60,249 nucleotides of DNA, from contig NZ_JADEWL010000027.1 of NCBI RefSeq assembly GCF_015207665.1, forward strand, positions 1 to 60,249, read 5' to 3'. Positions 7,490 through 16,219 of this stretch are shown in pieces; position 1 is the stretch's first letter; every line of letters begins with the position of its first letter. Both the position numbers and the translations under genes were made by a program. Origin of the DNA: Plectonema cf. radiosum LEGE 06105. Lineage in GTDB: Bacteria > Cyanobacteriota > Cyanobacteriia > Cyanobacteriales > Nostocaceae. The notes beneath the pieces were generated by a model. That model was not told the DNA's origin and did no database searches. It saw only the letters and a list, made by a program, of their open reading frames with translations.

Positions 7490-8530
7490 ATGACTGTTTT
7501 AATAATTACTCATAGTCAAGATAACGAAAGCATTCCTCTGGTAATCAAAGCAATTGAGTCTCAAGGAGGAAAAACCTTTCGTTTTGACACGGATAAATTT
7601 CCGACTGAAATAAAGTTAGATATTTGTGATCATAATTCTGAATGCGAGCAAGTAATACTAACTTCAGATAACAAGCAACTTGATTTTAATCAAGTGTCGG
7701 CAGTCTGGTATCGTCGAATTGCCATCGGAGCAAGGATTCCTAAAACCTTAGATAAGCAACTTAGACAAGCCTCAATTGGTGAATGTCGAGCTACTATTCA
7801 AGGTGCCATAGCAAGTATTAGGGCTTTTCATCTCGATAGGGTATCAAATATTCGTTTAGCAGAAAATAAGCAATTGCAACTGCAAGTAGCGCGAGAAGTT
7901 GGTTTAGAAACTCCTCGCACTTTAACTACAAATAATCCCCAAGCAGTCAAAAAATTTGCTCAAGATTGCGTTGGGGGTATCGTTGCAAAAATGCTGTCTT
8001 CTTTTGCTATTTACGATCAAAAAGGACAAGAAAACGTTGTTTTTACTAATTCAGTATCATCGGAGGATTTAGAAAATCTCGATGGACTCAATTTGTGTCC
8101 GATGACTTTTCAAGAAAAAGTTCCCAAAGCATTAGAATTAAGAACAACTATCGTGGGAAAACAAGTGTTTACAGCAGCAGTTGATTCCCAAATTTTACAT
8201 CATGCTCGTTATGATTGGCGACGGGAGGGAATTGCTTTACTCAACGCTTGGGAGGCTTATAAATTACCTGAAGACGTTGAGAAAAAGCTGTTGCAACTAA
8301 TGAATTACTTCGGTTTACATTATGGTGCAATTGATATTATTTTCACACCTGATAATCGCCATGTATTTCTAGAAGTTAATCCAGTAGGAGAATTTTTCTG
8401 GTTAGAAAAAAACCCAGGTTTACCGATATCTAATGCTATTGCTCAAACTCTACTTAGTTTAGGCAGACATCAAGATAGTTTAATTACGTCGTCTACGTTT
8501 CAAAACCACACCGATAACACCACCGGATAG
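7490..8530 (+). CDS. mdnC: Microviridin ATP-grasp ligase, MvdD/MdnC type (ester-forming)
   Basis: The 346-residue enzyme would form the omega-ester bonds between Thr or Ser and acidic side chains of the precursor before the amide is made. It opens with MTVLIITHSQDNESIPLVIK and has FRFDTDKFPTE, VWYRRI and LQLQVAREVGLETPRTL, all close to characterised MdnC/MvdD ligases. The C-terminal FLEVNPVGEFFWLE is the metal-binding ATP-grasp end. It is the third gene of an mdnA-B-C order. No acetyltransferase or ABC transporter gene follows. The last 51 bp overlap the convergent PEP-CTERM gene. Confidence 0.92.
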   Translation: MTVLIITHSQDNESIPLVIKAIESQGGKTFRFDTDKFPTEIKLDICDHNSECEQVILTSDNKQLDFNQVSAVWYRRIAIGARIPKTLDKQLRQASIGECRATIQGAIASIRAFHLDRVSNIRLAENKQLQLQVAREVGLETPRTLTTNNPQAVKKFAQDCVGGIVAKMLSSFAIYDQKGQENVVFTNSVSSEDLENLDGLNLCPMTFQEKVPKALELRTTIVGKQVFTAAVDSQILHHARYDWRREGIALLNAWEAYKLPEDVEKKLLQLMNYFGLHYGAIDIIFTPDNRHVFLEVNPVGEFFWLEKNPGLPISNAIAQTLLSLGRHQDSLITSSTFQNHTDNTTG

Positions 8531-9286
8531 GATTAAAGCGAGACTAGTTGAAGATTCGGGTACTGCTTGAACTTGCGCTCGATTTCGCTTAACTTCTACT
8601 AAAGCTACATCTGTTTCATCAGTAAAAAAACGCTCCAAGGAACCTTCAATAGATACCGTGAGAAATTCTTGCAAACCACCAAAACCAGGCGCACCAGATA
8701 TTCCACTTAGAATAACATTATCACTTTGTTGTAACGCCACAAAATCATCATCTCCTTCTGTGGTGATATTTCCTACAAGGCTAAAAAATTCTAAGATATC
8801 ATCATTTTTAAGATCAATAAGTGCAAAAGATATATCTCCACTTGCTCTAGCATTTTCTATAGAAGGATTATCTATAGATGTAGCAAGTTCTAAATTACTG
8901 AAAAAATCAAAAGAAAAAGTTGTATTTGCATCTATATTGAAGTTTCCGATAACTGAAGCTTCACTTTCAGCAAGTCCTAAATAATTTCGATTTTCACCAA
9001 AAACTGTACTCAAAGATGAATTAAATGCTACAGAGGGTTCAATTAAAAAAATTGCTTCAGCTTCAGCAGTTGCTTGAACCATACCCCCTTCACCGATGAT
9101 CAAAGTATTTGTATCTGTATCAGTTGCAACATTTGATGGGTTTTGACTAAAACCTGTAAAAACTAAATTTCCCTCAGAAAAAGCAAAAGTAGCAGCTTTA
9201 CTAGGTGCAGTACCTACTATAGTGCTAGCTAAAATTGGTGTGATTACTAATAAACAACGTTTCAGTATTTTTAAGTGTTTTTTCAT
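8480..9286 (-). CDS. PEP-CTERM sorting domain protein
   Basis: This 268-residue exported protein has an N-terminal signal peptide (KRCLLVITPILASTIVGTAP, cleaved near SKAATF). A beta-rich body follows, with many Asn, Ser and Phe. It ends with the exosortase sorting tripartite signal: VPESSTS, a hydrophobic helix, and the Arg/Lys cluster LKRRRRN. In cyanobacteria such proteins are anchored or released by exosortase. No close functional family was recognised. Its 3' end overlaps mdnC by 51 bp in convergent orientation. Confidence 0.85.
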   Translation of the reverse strand: MKKHLKILKRCLLVITPILASTIVGTAPSKAATFAFSEGNLVFTGFSQNPSNVATDTDTNTLIIGEGGMVQATAEAEAIFLIEPSVAFNSSLSTVFGENRNYLGLAESEASVIGNFNIDANTTFSFDFFSNLELATSIDNPSIENARASGDISFALIDLKNDDILEFFSLVGNITTEGDDDFVALQQSDNVILSGISGAPGFGGLQEFLTVSIEGSLERFFTDETDVALVEVKRNRAQVQAVPESSTSLALILSGGVIGVVLKRRRRN

Positions 9287-9846
9287 GCTTTTAGGTGTAG
9301 AAAATTTTTGGCACTACAAATTTGACAAATTCACCCGATGGTGTAAAAAGTCAGCAAGTACAGATAGTCTAATTTTTTTCAGAAGTAAAAAAAAAGACGT
9401 GTTTGCTCTGGTGTAAATAGCGGATATATCCTACTCCTAAATCATTTGTGAATATAACAATATTTATTTAATTCCTGCTGTCATCTCCTTTAAGTTGGGA
9501 GATTCACTAAAATCAGAAACAAATTAATTGTATTCACAAATCACATAGCAAGGATTACGGTAGTTGCTTTTGTAAAAAAATCAAAAAATAAATTCTTTTA
9601 CAAAAGTATTATTGCAACTCCGTAAAATTGCCAGACTTGAGACTAAGTATACTGTAAACCATAATTAATTATTTACGTATTAATACTAAAATATAATCAT
9701 AGCTATTTGGTAAAGCAATGATGAATAGAGCTTAAAATTTATACAGATATTTCGGATAATTCGGAAAAATAGTGAGCCATAACACAGTACCAATAGACAT
9801 TAGCTTCTACCCCTCTTTGAAACAGAGGGGAGATAGATGTCAATGA
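9287..9846. other. Intergenic region with two inverted-repeat structures
   Basis: No gene is supported here. ATTTGTGAATA (9444-9454) is matched by its reverse complement TATTCACAAAT (9531-9541). Immediately after, 9555-9625 forms a second long inverted repeat, with TTACGG and TTTTGTAAAA arms matched by TTTTACAAAA and CCGTAA. Both may be remnants of small mobile elements. Confidence 0.6.
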
Positions 9847-11364
9847 TTAGTTGTTCGCTTGGGGTTTAGATGTACCAGGAATGGTAATATCTATAGGCGT
9901 TATCTGGGATGCAAGTTGTGTAAGCGGTGGATTAATCGCGGTTTGATTTCCTACCACTAGAAAAACTAAATTTTCTGGCTTCAGATGTTCTTTTGCAACT
10001 CGTTGTACATCTGCCGCTGTGGTGTTTTCCACCTCTTTTTGATAGGTAAACAAGAAATTTTCCGGATAACCGTAATATTCGTAGCGCATCAAACGTGATA
10101 AAGTTTGAGCAGGGTCTTGGAAATTGAATACAAAAGAATTCAAAGTAGAATCTTTCGCAAAAGCTAATTCTTGAGGAGTTACAGGTTGAGTTTGAATCTG
10201 CTTGATTTCTTGTTGGATAGCTTTGACAAATTGTACTGTAGCATCAGAACGTGTTTGTCCCCCAGAAATAAACATTCCTGGATAATCAAAGCGGGGACTC
10301 CAATAACCGTATACAGAATATGCTAAACCTTGTCGCGATCGCACTTCATTAAACAATCTTCCACCGAATCCGTTCATGATGTTATTCATCACATCCAATT
10401 CGGGATAGTCGGGATTAGCAAATTTACCACCGATATGTCCGATAAGTACATTACTTTGAGTTAATTGTGGTTGGTTAATAAAGAAGACACCACCTGTTTT
10501 AGCTTGAGAAACTTGGGGTAATTGAGGTTTCTTGAACTGCGGATTCGCTTTCCATTTACCCAATGTTTGCTCAATCAAAGCTTTCATTTTGGCAGAATCA
10601 AAATCCCCTTCAATTCCCAAAATCATATTGTTGGGATAATAATACTGCTGGTAAAACTTTACCAAATCAGCGCGAGTAATATTATCCAGGGTTGCATATT
10701 CGGGGATACGAGCATAAGGACTATTTGTACCGTAAATCAGCTTTTGAAATTCTCGTTGGGCAATTTCATCGGGACTATCATTCCGACGAGCAATACCACC
10801 CTTCATCTGGGTTTTTGCCAACTCCAACTGACTTTCCACAAAAGCCGGTTGCTGTAAGACTTCCGCAAACAGTCCAAAAACCGTATCTAAATCTTCGCTG
10901 AGAGCTTCAAAACCAGCACTACCAGAAGTTTCATCAATACCAGTTTCTACCGAAGCCGCACGCTGTTCCAACATTTGGTTAAGTTTATCGGGAGGATGTT
11001 GTTGAGTTCCTCCAGTACGCATTACAGTACCAGTTAACTCAGCCAAACCAACTTCTGTTGGTGGTTCAAAACGAGAACCAGTATGAATTAAAGCCCTACC
11101 ATTTACCAACGGTAACTCATGATTCTCCATTAAATAAACTATCATGCCGTTTTTAAGCTGGTACCGTTCGTATTTGGGTAACTTGATTTCTCCTACCGGC
11201 TTAAATTCCAAATCTGTGTAATGCTTCGGCGTATAATTACGTTGTGGTGCTACTTGCTGAGCCATCGCACCAGAAAGGTTAAAACTTACCAATACAAAAG
11301 CAAAACAAACCAGTAACGAGTAAAGCAATCTTTTCACTTTCTTTTTGTACCTTTTGATTTTCAT
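9847..11364 (-). CDS. M16 family peptidase-like subunit lacking the zinc motif
   Basis: The 505-residue protein starts with a signal peptide or anchor (SLLVCFAFVLVSFNLSGAMA) and has the two-lobed M16 fold. Where active members carry HxxEH it has TEVGLAELTGTV, so zinc binding and catalysis are not expected. The downstream substrate-clamping segment RSRQGLAYSVYGYW is kept. In bacteria and mitochondria, inactive M16 subunits pair with active ones. The active partner is encoded just upstream in the same direction (11532-13085), which fits a heterodimeric periplasmic protease. Confidence 0.88.
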   Translation of the reverse strand: MKIKRYKKKVKRLLYSLLVCFAFVLVSFNLSGAMAQQVAPQRNYTPKHYTDLEFKPVGEIKLPKYERYQLKNGMIVYLMENHELPLVNGRALIHTGSRFEPPTEVGLAELTGTVMRTGGTQQHPPDKLNQMLEQRAASVETGIDETSGSAGFEALSEDLDTVFGLFAEVLQQPAFVESQLELAKTQMKGGIARRNDSPDEIAQREFQKLIYGTNSPYARIPEYATLDNITRADLVKFYQQYYYPNNMILGIEGDFDSAKMKALIEQTLGKWKANPQFKKPQLPQVSQAKTGGVFFINQPQLTQSNVLIGHIGGKFANPDYPELDVMNNIMNGFGGRLFNEVRSRQGLAYSVYGYWSPRFDYPGMFISGGQTRSDATVQFVKAIQQEIKQIQTQPVTPQELAFAKDSTLNSFVFNFQDPAQTLSRLMRYEYYGYPENFLFTYQKEVENTTAADVQRVAKEHLKPENLVFLVVGNQTAINPPLTQLASQITPIDITIPGTSKPQANN

Positions 11365-11531
11365 TTTTCTTCTAGGGAATAGGGAATAGGGAATTGGGAA
11401 TTGGGAATAGGGAATAGGGAATAGGGAATTGGGAATTGGTAATTGAAGTTAAGATTTGAAAGTATTAGCGTAGCGTGTCTATCAAAATTAATTATTTCCC
11501 TGATCACCCATTACCCATTACCCATTACCCA
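11365..11531. repeat. Heptamer tandem repeats (GGGAATA/T and CCCATTA) between two M16 genes
   Basis: About ten heptamers of the GGGAATA/GGGAATT type occupy 11373-11440. A second run of CCCATTA units occupies about 11507-11535 and reaches the stop codon of the upstream M16 gene. The repeats separate two genes that otherwise look like one operon. Confidence 0.85.
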
Positions 11532-13085
11532 TTACCCCTTGGGTAATAACTTACCAACGGTGCGATTTTCTGCGGTGAAAGTCTGTTTCGCTACACGCAT
11601 TACATCTTGTGCAGTTACAGCTTGAATTTTTTCTAACTGTGCAAATAAATTCTTCCAAGAACCAGTTTTGATTTCATATTCTAATAATTGTTGCGCCATG
11701 CCCATATTAGAATCGAGAGAACGTAATAATCCCGCACGAGCGTTGGTTTTAACTCGTTCCAATTCTTGAGCGGAAACTGGCTGTGTTTTCAAAGCTTCAA
11801 TTTGTTCTCCTAGGGCTGCCGCTACTTCATCAACGGTGTGTCCCGGTGCAGTTAAAGCGTAGAACAACATTAAGTTAGGATATTTATCTCCGGGAAATCC
11901 ACTAAATCCTTGAGCGGTAAGTGCCAATTGCTGCTTTTCTACCAAAGATGTGTACAACCGGGAAGTACGTCCATCGCTGAGCAAACCAGTGATAATGTCA
12001 TAAACTGCATTGTCTGGATGGTTAAGACTGGGACGATGATAACCTTCTAGATACCAAGGTTGAGAAGGTAGATTTAAGGTAAATTCTCGTTGTTGAGTTT
12101 GCTTTGGCTCTACGGGAAGCTTTGATTCTGCTTTGGGTTTGGCTTCGTAACGTCCAAAATAAGCTTCTGCCATTTTCTTGACTTCAGCAGGGTTAACATC
12201 TCCGACTACGGCAATTGTGAGATTGCTGGGTACGTAATGGGTATCAAAAAACTGCTGTACGTCTTGCGTCGTCAAATTGCGGATATCTTCGTCATAACCA
12301 ATTACTGGACGTTTGTAAGGATGTTGTTGAAAAGCTGTGTCGTTGAACTTTTCAATCATTTGTCCGATGGGTGAGTTATCTACCCGCATTCGTCTTTCTT
12401 CTAGAATTACATCTTTTTCCTTGTAAAATTCCCGTCGTAATTCAGGATTGAGAAAACGTTCCGACTCCAAAGACATCCACAGTTCTAACTTATTCGCAGG
12501 AAAGCTGTAAAAATATTTGGTAGCTTCGCTAGAAGTAGTGGCATTTAAACCCACTCCCCCCGCTTGTTCAACAATTCTGCCTAATTCATTTTGATTGACA
12601 ATTTTAGCAGCTTGAGCTTCCAATTTTTGAAATTGAGCTTGGAGTTGAGCAACTCGATCTTTTTCTCCGGCTGTTTGCGCTTGTTGAATTTGGGCTGCTA
12701 ATTTATCTATTCTATCCAGCAACACCTTTTCTTGAGCGTAATTTTTAGTACCAATTTTATCAGTACCTTTAAAAGCTAAATGCTCTAGAAAGTGTGCTAC
12801 ACCAGTCTTACCCACAGGTTCATCAACACCACCCACATCAGCATAAGTGACAAAAGAAACAATTGGGGCTTGAGGTCGTCGTAAAACAATGAACTTCATG
12901 CCATTATCTAACTTAAACTCCGTTAAATTTTCAACAACCCGATCTAAATAAGGTTGAATCGAAGTTTGATCATTGGATGATGGTGTGGGTGTGGGAGTTT
13001 GAGCAAATGCAACCCCCGGCAAAAATGAACAGTAGAAAACTAACGTTAAAAGTATTGCGACTAGCCGACGTGAGATTTTTCCCAT
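11532..13085 (-). CDS. M16 family zinc peptidase (catalytic subunit)
   Basis: The 517-residue protein has an N-terminal signal peptide (VAILLTLVFYCSFLPGVAFA). The inverted zinc motif is HFLEHLAFKG, with a downstream acidic helix (ANKLELWMSLESERF) that supplies the third ligand. A Gln/Ala-rich coiled segment of about 40 residues is inserted after the zinc motif. It should degrade small proteins or peptides in the periplasm together with the inactive partner at 9847-11364. The two genes are in one direction with a repeat-filled gap of 167 bp. Confidence 0.92.
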   Translation of the reverse strand: MGKISRRLVAILLTLVFYCSFLPGVAFAQTPTPTPSSNDQTSIQPYLDRVVENLTEFKLDNGMKFIVLRRPQAPIVSFVTYADVGGVDEPVGKTGVAHFLEHLAFKGTDKIGTKNYAQEKVLLDRIDKLAAQIQQAQTAGEKDRVAQLQAQFQKLEAQAAKIVNQNELGRIVEQAGGVGLNATTSSEATKYFYSFPANKLELWMSLESERFLNPELRREFYKEKDVILEERRMRVDNSPIGQMIEKFNDTAFQQHPYKRPVIGYDEDIRNLTTQDVQQFFDTHYVPSNLTIAVVGDVNPAEVKKMAEAYFGRYEAKPKAESKLPVEPKQTQQREFTLNLPSQPWYLEGYHRPSLNHPDNAVYDIITGLLSDGRTSRLYTSLVEKQQLALTAQGFSGFPGDKYPNLMLFYALTAPGHTVDEVAAALGEQIEALKTQPVSAQELERVKTNARAGLLRSLDSNMGMAQQLLEYEIKTGSWKNLFAQLEKIQAVTAQDVMRVAKQTFTAENRTVGKLLPKG

Positions 13086-13280
13086 AATTATCCTTCTAAA
13101 CTTTAACTTGACAAGAGTACCGCTTCTGTTGATTTTCCCGGAATTCGGGTCTATCTGTGTTCTCAGTAACCTTCAGGCATTAATCTTATATTAAGGATTT
13201 GGTACTTGTTGTACTTAACGTTAGACAATAATGCTACAAATGCAGTTCCGGCGCACTCACTATACCTGATATTATTATTT

Positions 13281-13892
13281 ATGCGAGCTTTTAAATCCCC
13301 TCCCCCAGAAACACAAACACGCGATCGCATTTTGCAAGCAGCACAAAAATTGTTTGCTTCCCAAGGGTTCGACGGTACTACTACCCGCGATTTAGCACAA
13401 GCAGCAGGTGTTGCGGAAGGAACTCTATTCCGTCATTTTTCCAATAAAAAAGCAATCTTAGTTGAAGTTGCAACCGCTGGCTGGGTAGATATTCTTACCG
13501 ATTTACTCACCGAATTAAGCGAAATGGGCAGCTACAAAGCAGTAGCCCAAGTCATGCGTCGTCGGATGTGGAATTTACAAAAAAACGCCGACATGATGAA
13601 AGTTTGTTTCATGGAAGCCCAATTTCATCCCGACTTGCGCGATCGCATTCAAAAGGAAGTCATTGATAAAATGACTCATGTTGCCGAAGCTTTCTTTCAA
13701 GCAGCAATGGACAAAGGAATCTATCGTAAGACAGATGCGAAACTTGTCGCTCAAGTATTCTTAGGAATGTTTGCCGTCGCAGGCTTTTCCCATGAAACTC
13801 TCATGGAACCCAACGCTTCCCCCCAAGAAAAACAAAAAATGGCAGAAGGATTAGCGGATATATTTCTCAATGGGGTATTGGAAAAGGAATGA
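13281..13892 (+). CDS. TetR/AcrR family transcriptional regulator
   Basis: The helix-turn-helix TTRDLAQAAGVAEGTLFRHF lies at about residues 34-53, within a standard TetR N-terminal domain. The C-terminal ligand domain carries several Met and Phe residues. I use ATG 13281 (203 residues) because the upstream extension to 13206 does not resemble TetR sequence. It is divergent from the M16 pair with about 195 bp between them, so it could regulate them or itself. The ligand is unknown. Confidence 0.9.
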   Translation: MRAFKSPPPETQTRDRILQAAQKLFASQGFDGTTTRDLAQAAGVAEGTLFRHFSNKKAILVEVATAGWVDILTDLLTELSEMGSYKAVAQVMRRRMWNLQKNADMMKVCFMEAQFHPDLRDRIQKEVIDKMTHVAEAFFQAAMDKGIYRKTDAKLVAQVFLGMFAVAGFSHETLMEPNASPQEKQKMAEGLADIFLNGVLEKE

Positions 13893-13991
13893 GGAGTTAG
13901 TACTACCGGAGTTAGGAGTTATGAGTTAGGAATTAGGAGTTAGGAATTAGGAGTTAGGAGTTATGAGTTAATGGTTGTCAACTGTCAACTG
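13893..13991. repeat. Heptamer repeats and a dispersed 17-bp motif
   Basis: Units of GGAGTTA, GAATTAG and CAACTGT fill this gap. The 17-bp motif GTTAGTACTACCGGAGT at 13896-13912 is the reverse complement, with one change, of the motif at 1-17 and 50306-50322. Confidence 0.75.
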
Positions 13992-14432
13992 TCAACTAAC
14001 ATGATGAATTAATTTAGCTTGCTCAACCCATTGTTGCACTTGTTCGATCGCAGGACATAAATCTCGTCGCTGTAGGGTTGCAACTTGCAGACGCAAAACT
14101 TGTTTATGTAGTCGATGAGGAGGAGTAGTTACTAACTGCATCACCGAAGCAATACCAGCATGAAGCAACAATCCACAATACTGGGTTCCCACACTGGGAA
14201 TCCTGGCTAAATCGGCTAGAGCAACCCATTTATTCACATACTGTACATGAACCTGCAACTTCTGTGCCAACATCAATTTTTCTTCTACATTTTTTCCTTG
14301 TTCGATCAAAGCTAAAGTATTTGTAACATTGCAATTCTTTAAATTATCAATTTCATCTTGGCTCAGCCCCGGCAGTTCCTCAATCGGAAAATTACTCTCT
14401 TTGAACCCACTAATTTTAGTTTTAGAAAACAT
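13992..14432 (-). CDS. DUF4332 domain protein
   Basis: The 146-residue protein matches the pattern of cyanobacterial DUF4332 proteins. It has helix-hairpin-helix-like segments such as LPGLSQDEIDNLKNCNVTNT and LARIPSVGTQYCGLLLHAGI. The HhH-like character suggests nucleic-acid or protein contact, but no function is known to me. It is convergent with the TetR gene and divergent from the M24 gene at 14523. Confidence 0.75.
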   Translation of the reverse strand: MFSKTKISGFKESNFPIEELPGLSQDEIDNLKNCNVTNTLALIEQGKNVEEKLMLAQKLQVHVQYVNKWVALADLARIPSVGTQYCGLLLHAGIASVMQLVTTPPHRLHKQVLRLQVATLQRRDLCPAIEQVQQWVEQAKLIHHVS

Positions 14433-14522
14433 TGCAGTTATTAGTTATTAGTTATTAATTATTAATTATTAATTAACAGTTATCAGTTAAATAATTATCC
14501 CATTACCAATTACCCATTACCC

Positions 14523-15896
14523 ATGCCCCATTCAAATTCTCTTGCAGATATTTTACGTCAAAGACGAGAAAAATTAGCCAAATTAATTGACTTTCCGGCA
14601 GTTTTATGGTCTGGAAGCCCTAGTGCGCGTAACTTTGCTGCAAATATTTTTCCACATCGTTCTAGTAGTCATTTTCTCTATTTTGCCGGATTACCTTTGC
14701 AAAATGCGGCGATTCGCTTAGAAGCAGGTAAGATGCAATTATTCATGGATGATCCCGCAGCAAGTAGCGCTTTGTGGCATGGAGAAATGCCAAATCGCGA
14801 TCGCATTGCAGAACAAATTGGCGCGGATGAAGCTTACCCAATCATAGAGTTGGAATTCCATTTACAAGGTGTGGCAACAATTGCCGTACAAGATGCAGCT
14901 TCTTGGACTCAACAATCCCAATTATTAGATAGATGGATTTTACCCCAACGTGCGCCGGAAAATATCGACTTAGAATTAGCTAAAGCGATTGTTGAATTGC
15001 GTCTTACCCATGATCAAGCTGCTTTGACTGAAATACGCAAAGCTGTAAGTGTGACTGTAGAAGCCCACAAAGCCGGTATGGCAGCGACATCCACAGCAAA
15101 AATTGAAGCACAAGTAAGAGCAGCGATGGAGGCTGTTATCATCGCTCATAATATGACTACATCTTATAACAGTATCGTCACAGTGCGCGGGGAAGTATTG
15201 CATAACGAACATTATGGAAACACCCTGCAACCGAATCACTTACTACTTGCTGATGTTGGTGCCGAAACTTCCACGGGTTGGGCTGCGGATGTGACTCGCA
15301 CATGGGCTGTGAACGGGAAAATGTCATCTACCCAAAGAGATATTTATGACATAGTTTTAGCAGCACATGATGCCTGCATTGACAAAATACGTCCCGGTGT
15401 GGAATATGAAGAGATTCATCTTTGTGCTTGTAGAGTTATTGCTGAAGGTTTGGTAAATTTAGGTATTTTGCAAGGTTCACCCGAAGAATTAGTAGATATA
15501 GATGCTCATGCGTTGTTTTTCCCCCACGGAATCGGCCATTTATTGGGTTTAGATGTACATGATATGGAAGATTTGGGAGATTTAGCGGGATACGAAACCG
15601 GAAGAGAAAGAAGCAGTCGTTTTGGTTTGGGTTACTTGCGTCTCAATCGACCTTTACGTACAGGAATGTTGGTAACAATTGAACCTGGTTTTTATCAAGT
15701 ACCGGCAATTATTAATAACACTCAAGTGCGCGAAAACTACAAAACATCTGTAAATTGGGAACGTTTAACTGATTTTTCAGATGTCCGAGGAATCCGCATC
15801 GAAGATGACGTTTTAGTTACTGATACAGAAGCAGAAGTTTTAACCGCAGCTTTACCAACACAAGCCGATGCTGTGGAACAGTTAACGTGTCAATGA
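14523..15896 (+). CDS. M24 family aminopeptidase (Xaa-Pro aminopeptidase type)
   Basis: The 457-residue enzyme should remove N-terminal residues, typically before Pro, using a two-metal centre. The N-terminal domain (about 1-150) is the creatinase/prolidase-like half. The catalytic half shows the pita-bread metal ligands: two Asp in DVGAETSTGWAADVTRTW, His in FFPHGIGHLLGLDVHD, Glu in TIEPGFY and Glu in GIRIEDDVLVT. It stands alone between STRR-filled gaps. The ATG directly follows CCCATTA repeats, and no strong ribosome site is visible. Confidence 0.9.
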   Translation: MPHSNSLADILRQRREKLAKLIDFPAVLWSGSPSARNFAANIFPHRSSSHFLYFAGLPLQNAAIRLEAGKMQLFMDDPAASSALWHGEMPNRDRIAEQIGADEAYPIIELEFHLQGVATIAVQDAASWTQQSQLLDRWILPQRAPENIDLELAKAIVELRLTHDQAALTEIRKAVSVTVEAHKAGMAATSTAKIEAQVRAAMEAVIIAHNMTTSYNSIVTVRGEVLHNEHYGNTLQPNHLLLADVGAETSTGWAADVTRTWAVNGKMSSTQRDIYDIVLAAHDACIDKIRPGVEYEEIHLCACRVIAEGLVNLGILQGSPEELVDIDAHALFFPHGIGHLLGLDVHDMEDLGDLAGYETGRERSSRFGLGYLRLNRPLRTGMLVTIEPGFYQVPAIINNTQVRENYKTSVNWERLTDFSDVRGIRIEDDVLVTDTEAEVLTAALPTQADAVEQLTCQ

Positions 15897-16031
15897 GTAA
15901 TTTCCATCTTCTATAGAAGTAAAATTACTACATCACTTCTGTAATTCAGGTATTGAAATCAATCGTTAAAATAATTTACATTTATTAATAATTAATTAAA
16001 AACTGATATATTTCGCAAGGAAGCGAAAATT

Positions 16032-16208
16032 ATGAGAGTAAAATGGCGGAAACTATTAGTTGAAACTTCTGCATGGGTAACTACTGAAGTTCTCTTGAAT
16101 GTAGTCGGTTTAGATAACTTGGCAGACTATAGCGAATTTGTTTTTCAAAGCAAAGTCATAGCCGATGCAACTGAAGCTTTTTCTAACCTAATTACTTTAG
16201 TGTCGTAA
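16032..16208 (+). CDS. Small conserved-looking protein of unknown function (58 aa)
   Basis: A 58-codon frame starts with MRVKWRKLLVETSAWVTTEV and ends with AFSNLITLVS. AAGGAAG lies 7-10 nt before the ATG, a good ribosome site. The product is mixed basic and hydrophobic with no clear membrane span. It is convergent with the pentapeptide gene, leaving 11 bp between stops. I do not recognise the family. Confidence 0.55.
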   Translation: MRVKWRKLLVETSAWVTTEVLLNVVGLDNLADYSEFVFQSKVIADATEAFSNLITLVS

Positions 16209-16219
16209 AAATGACCTAA

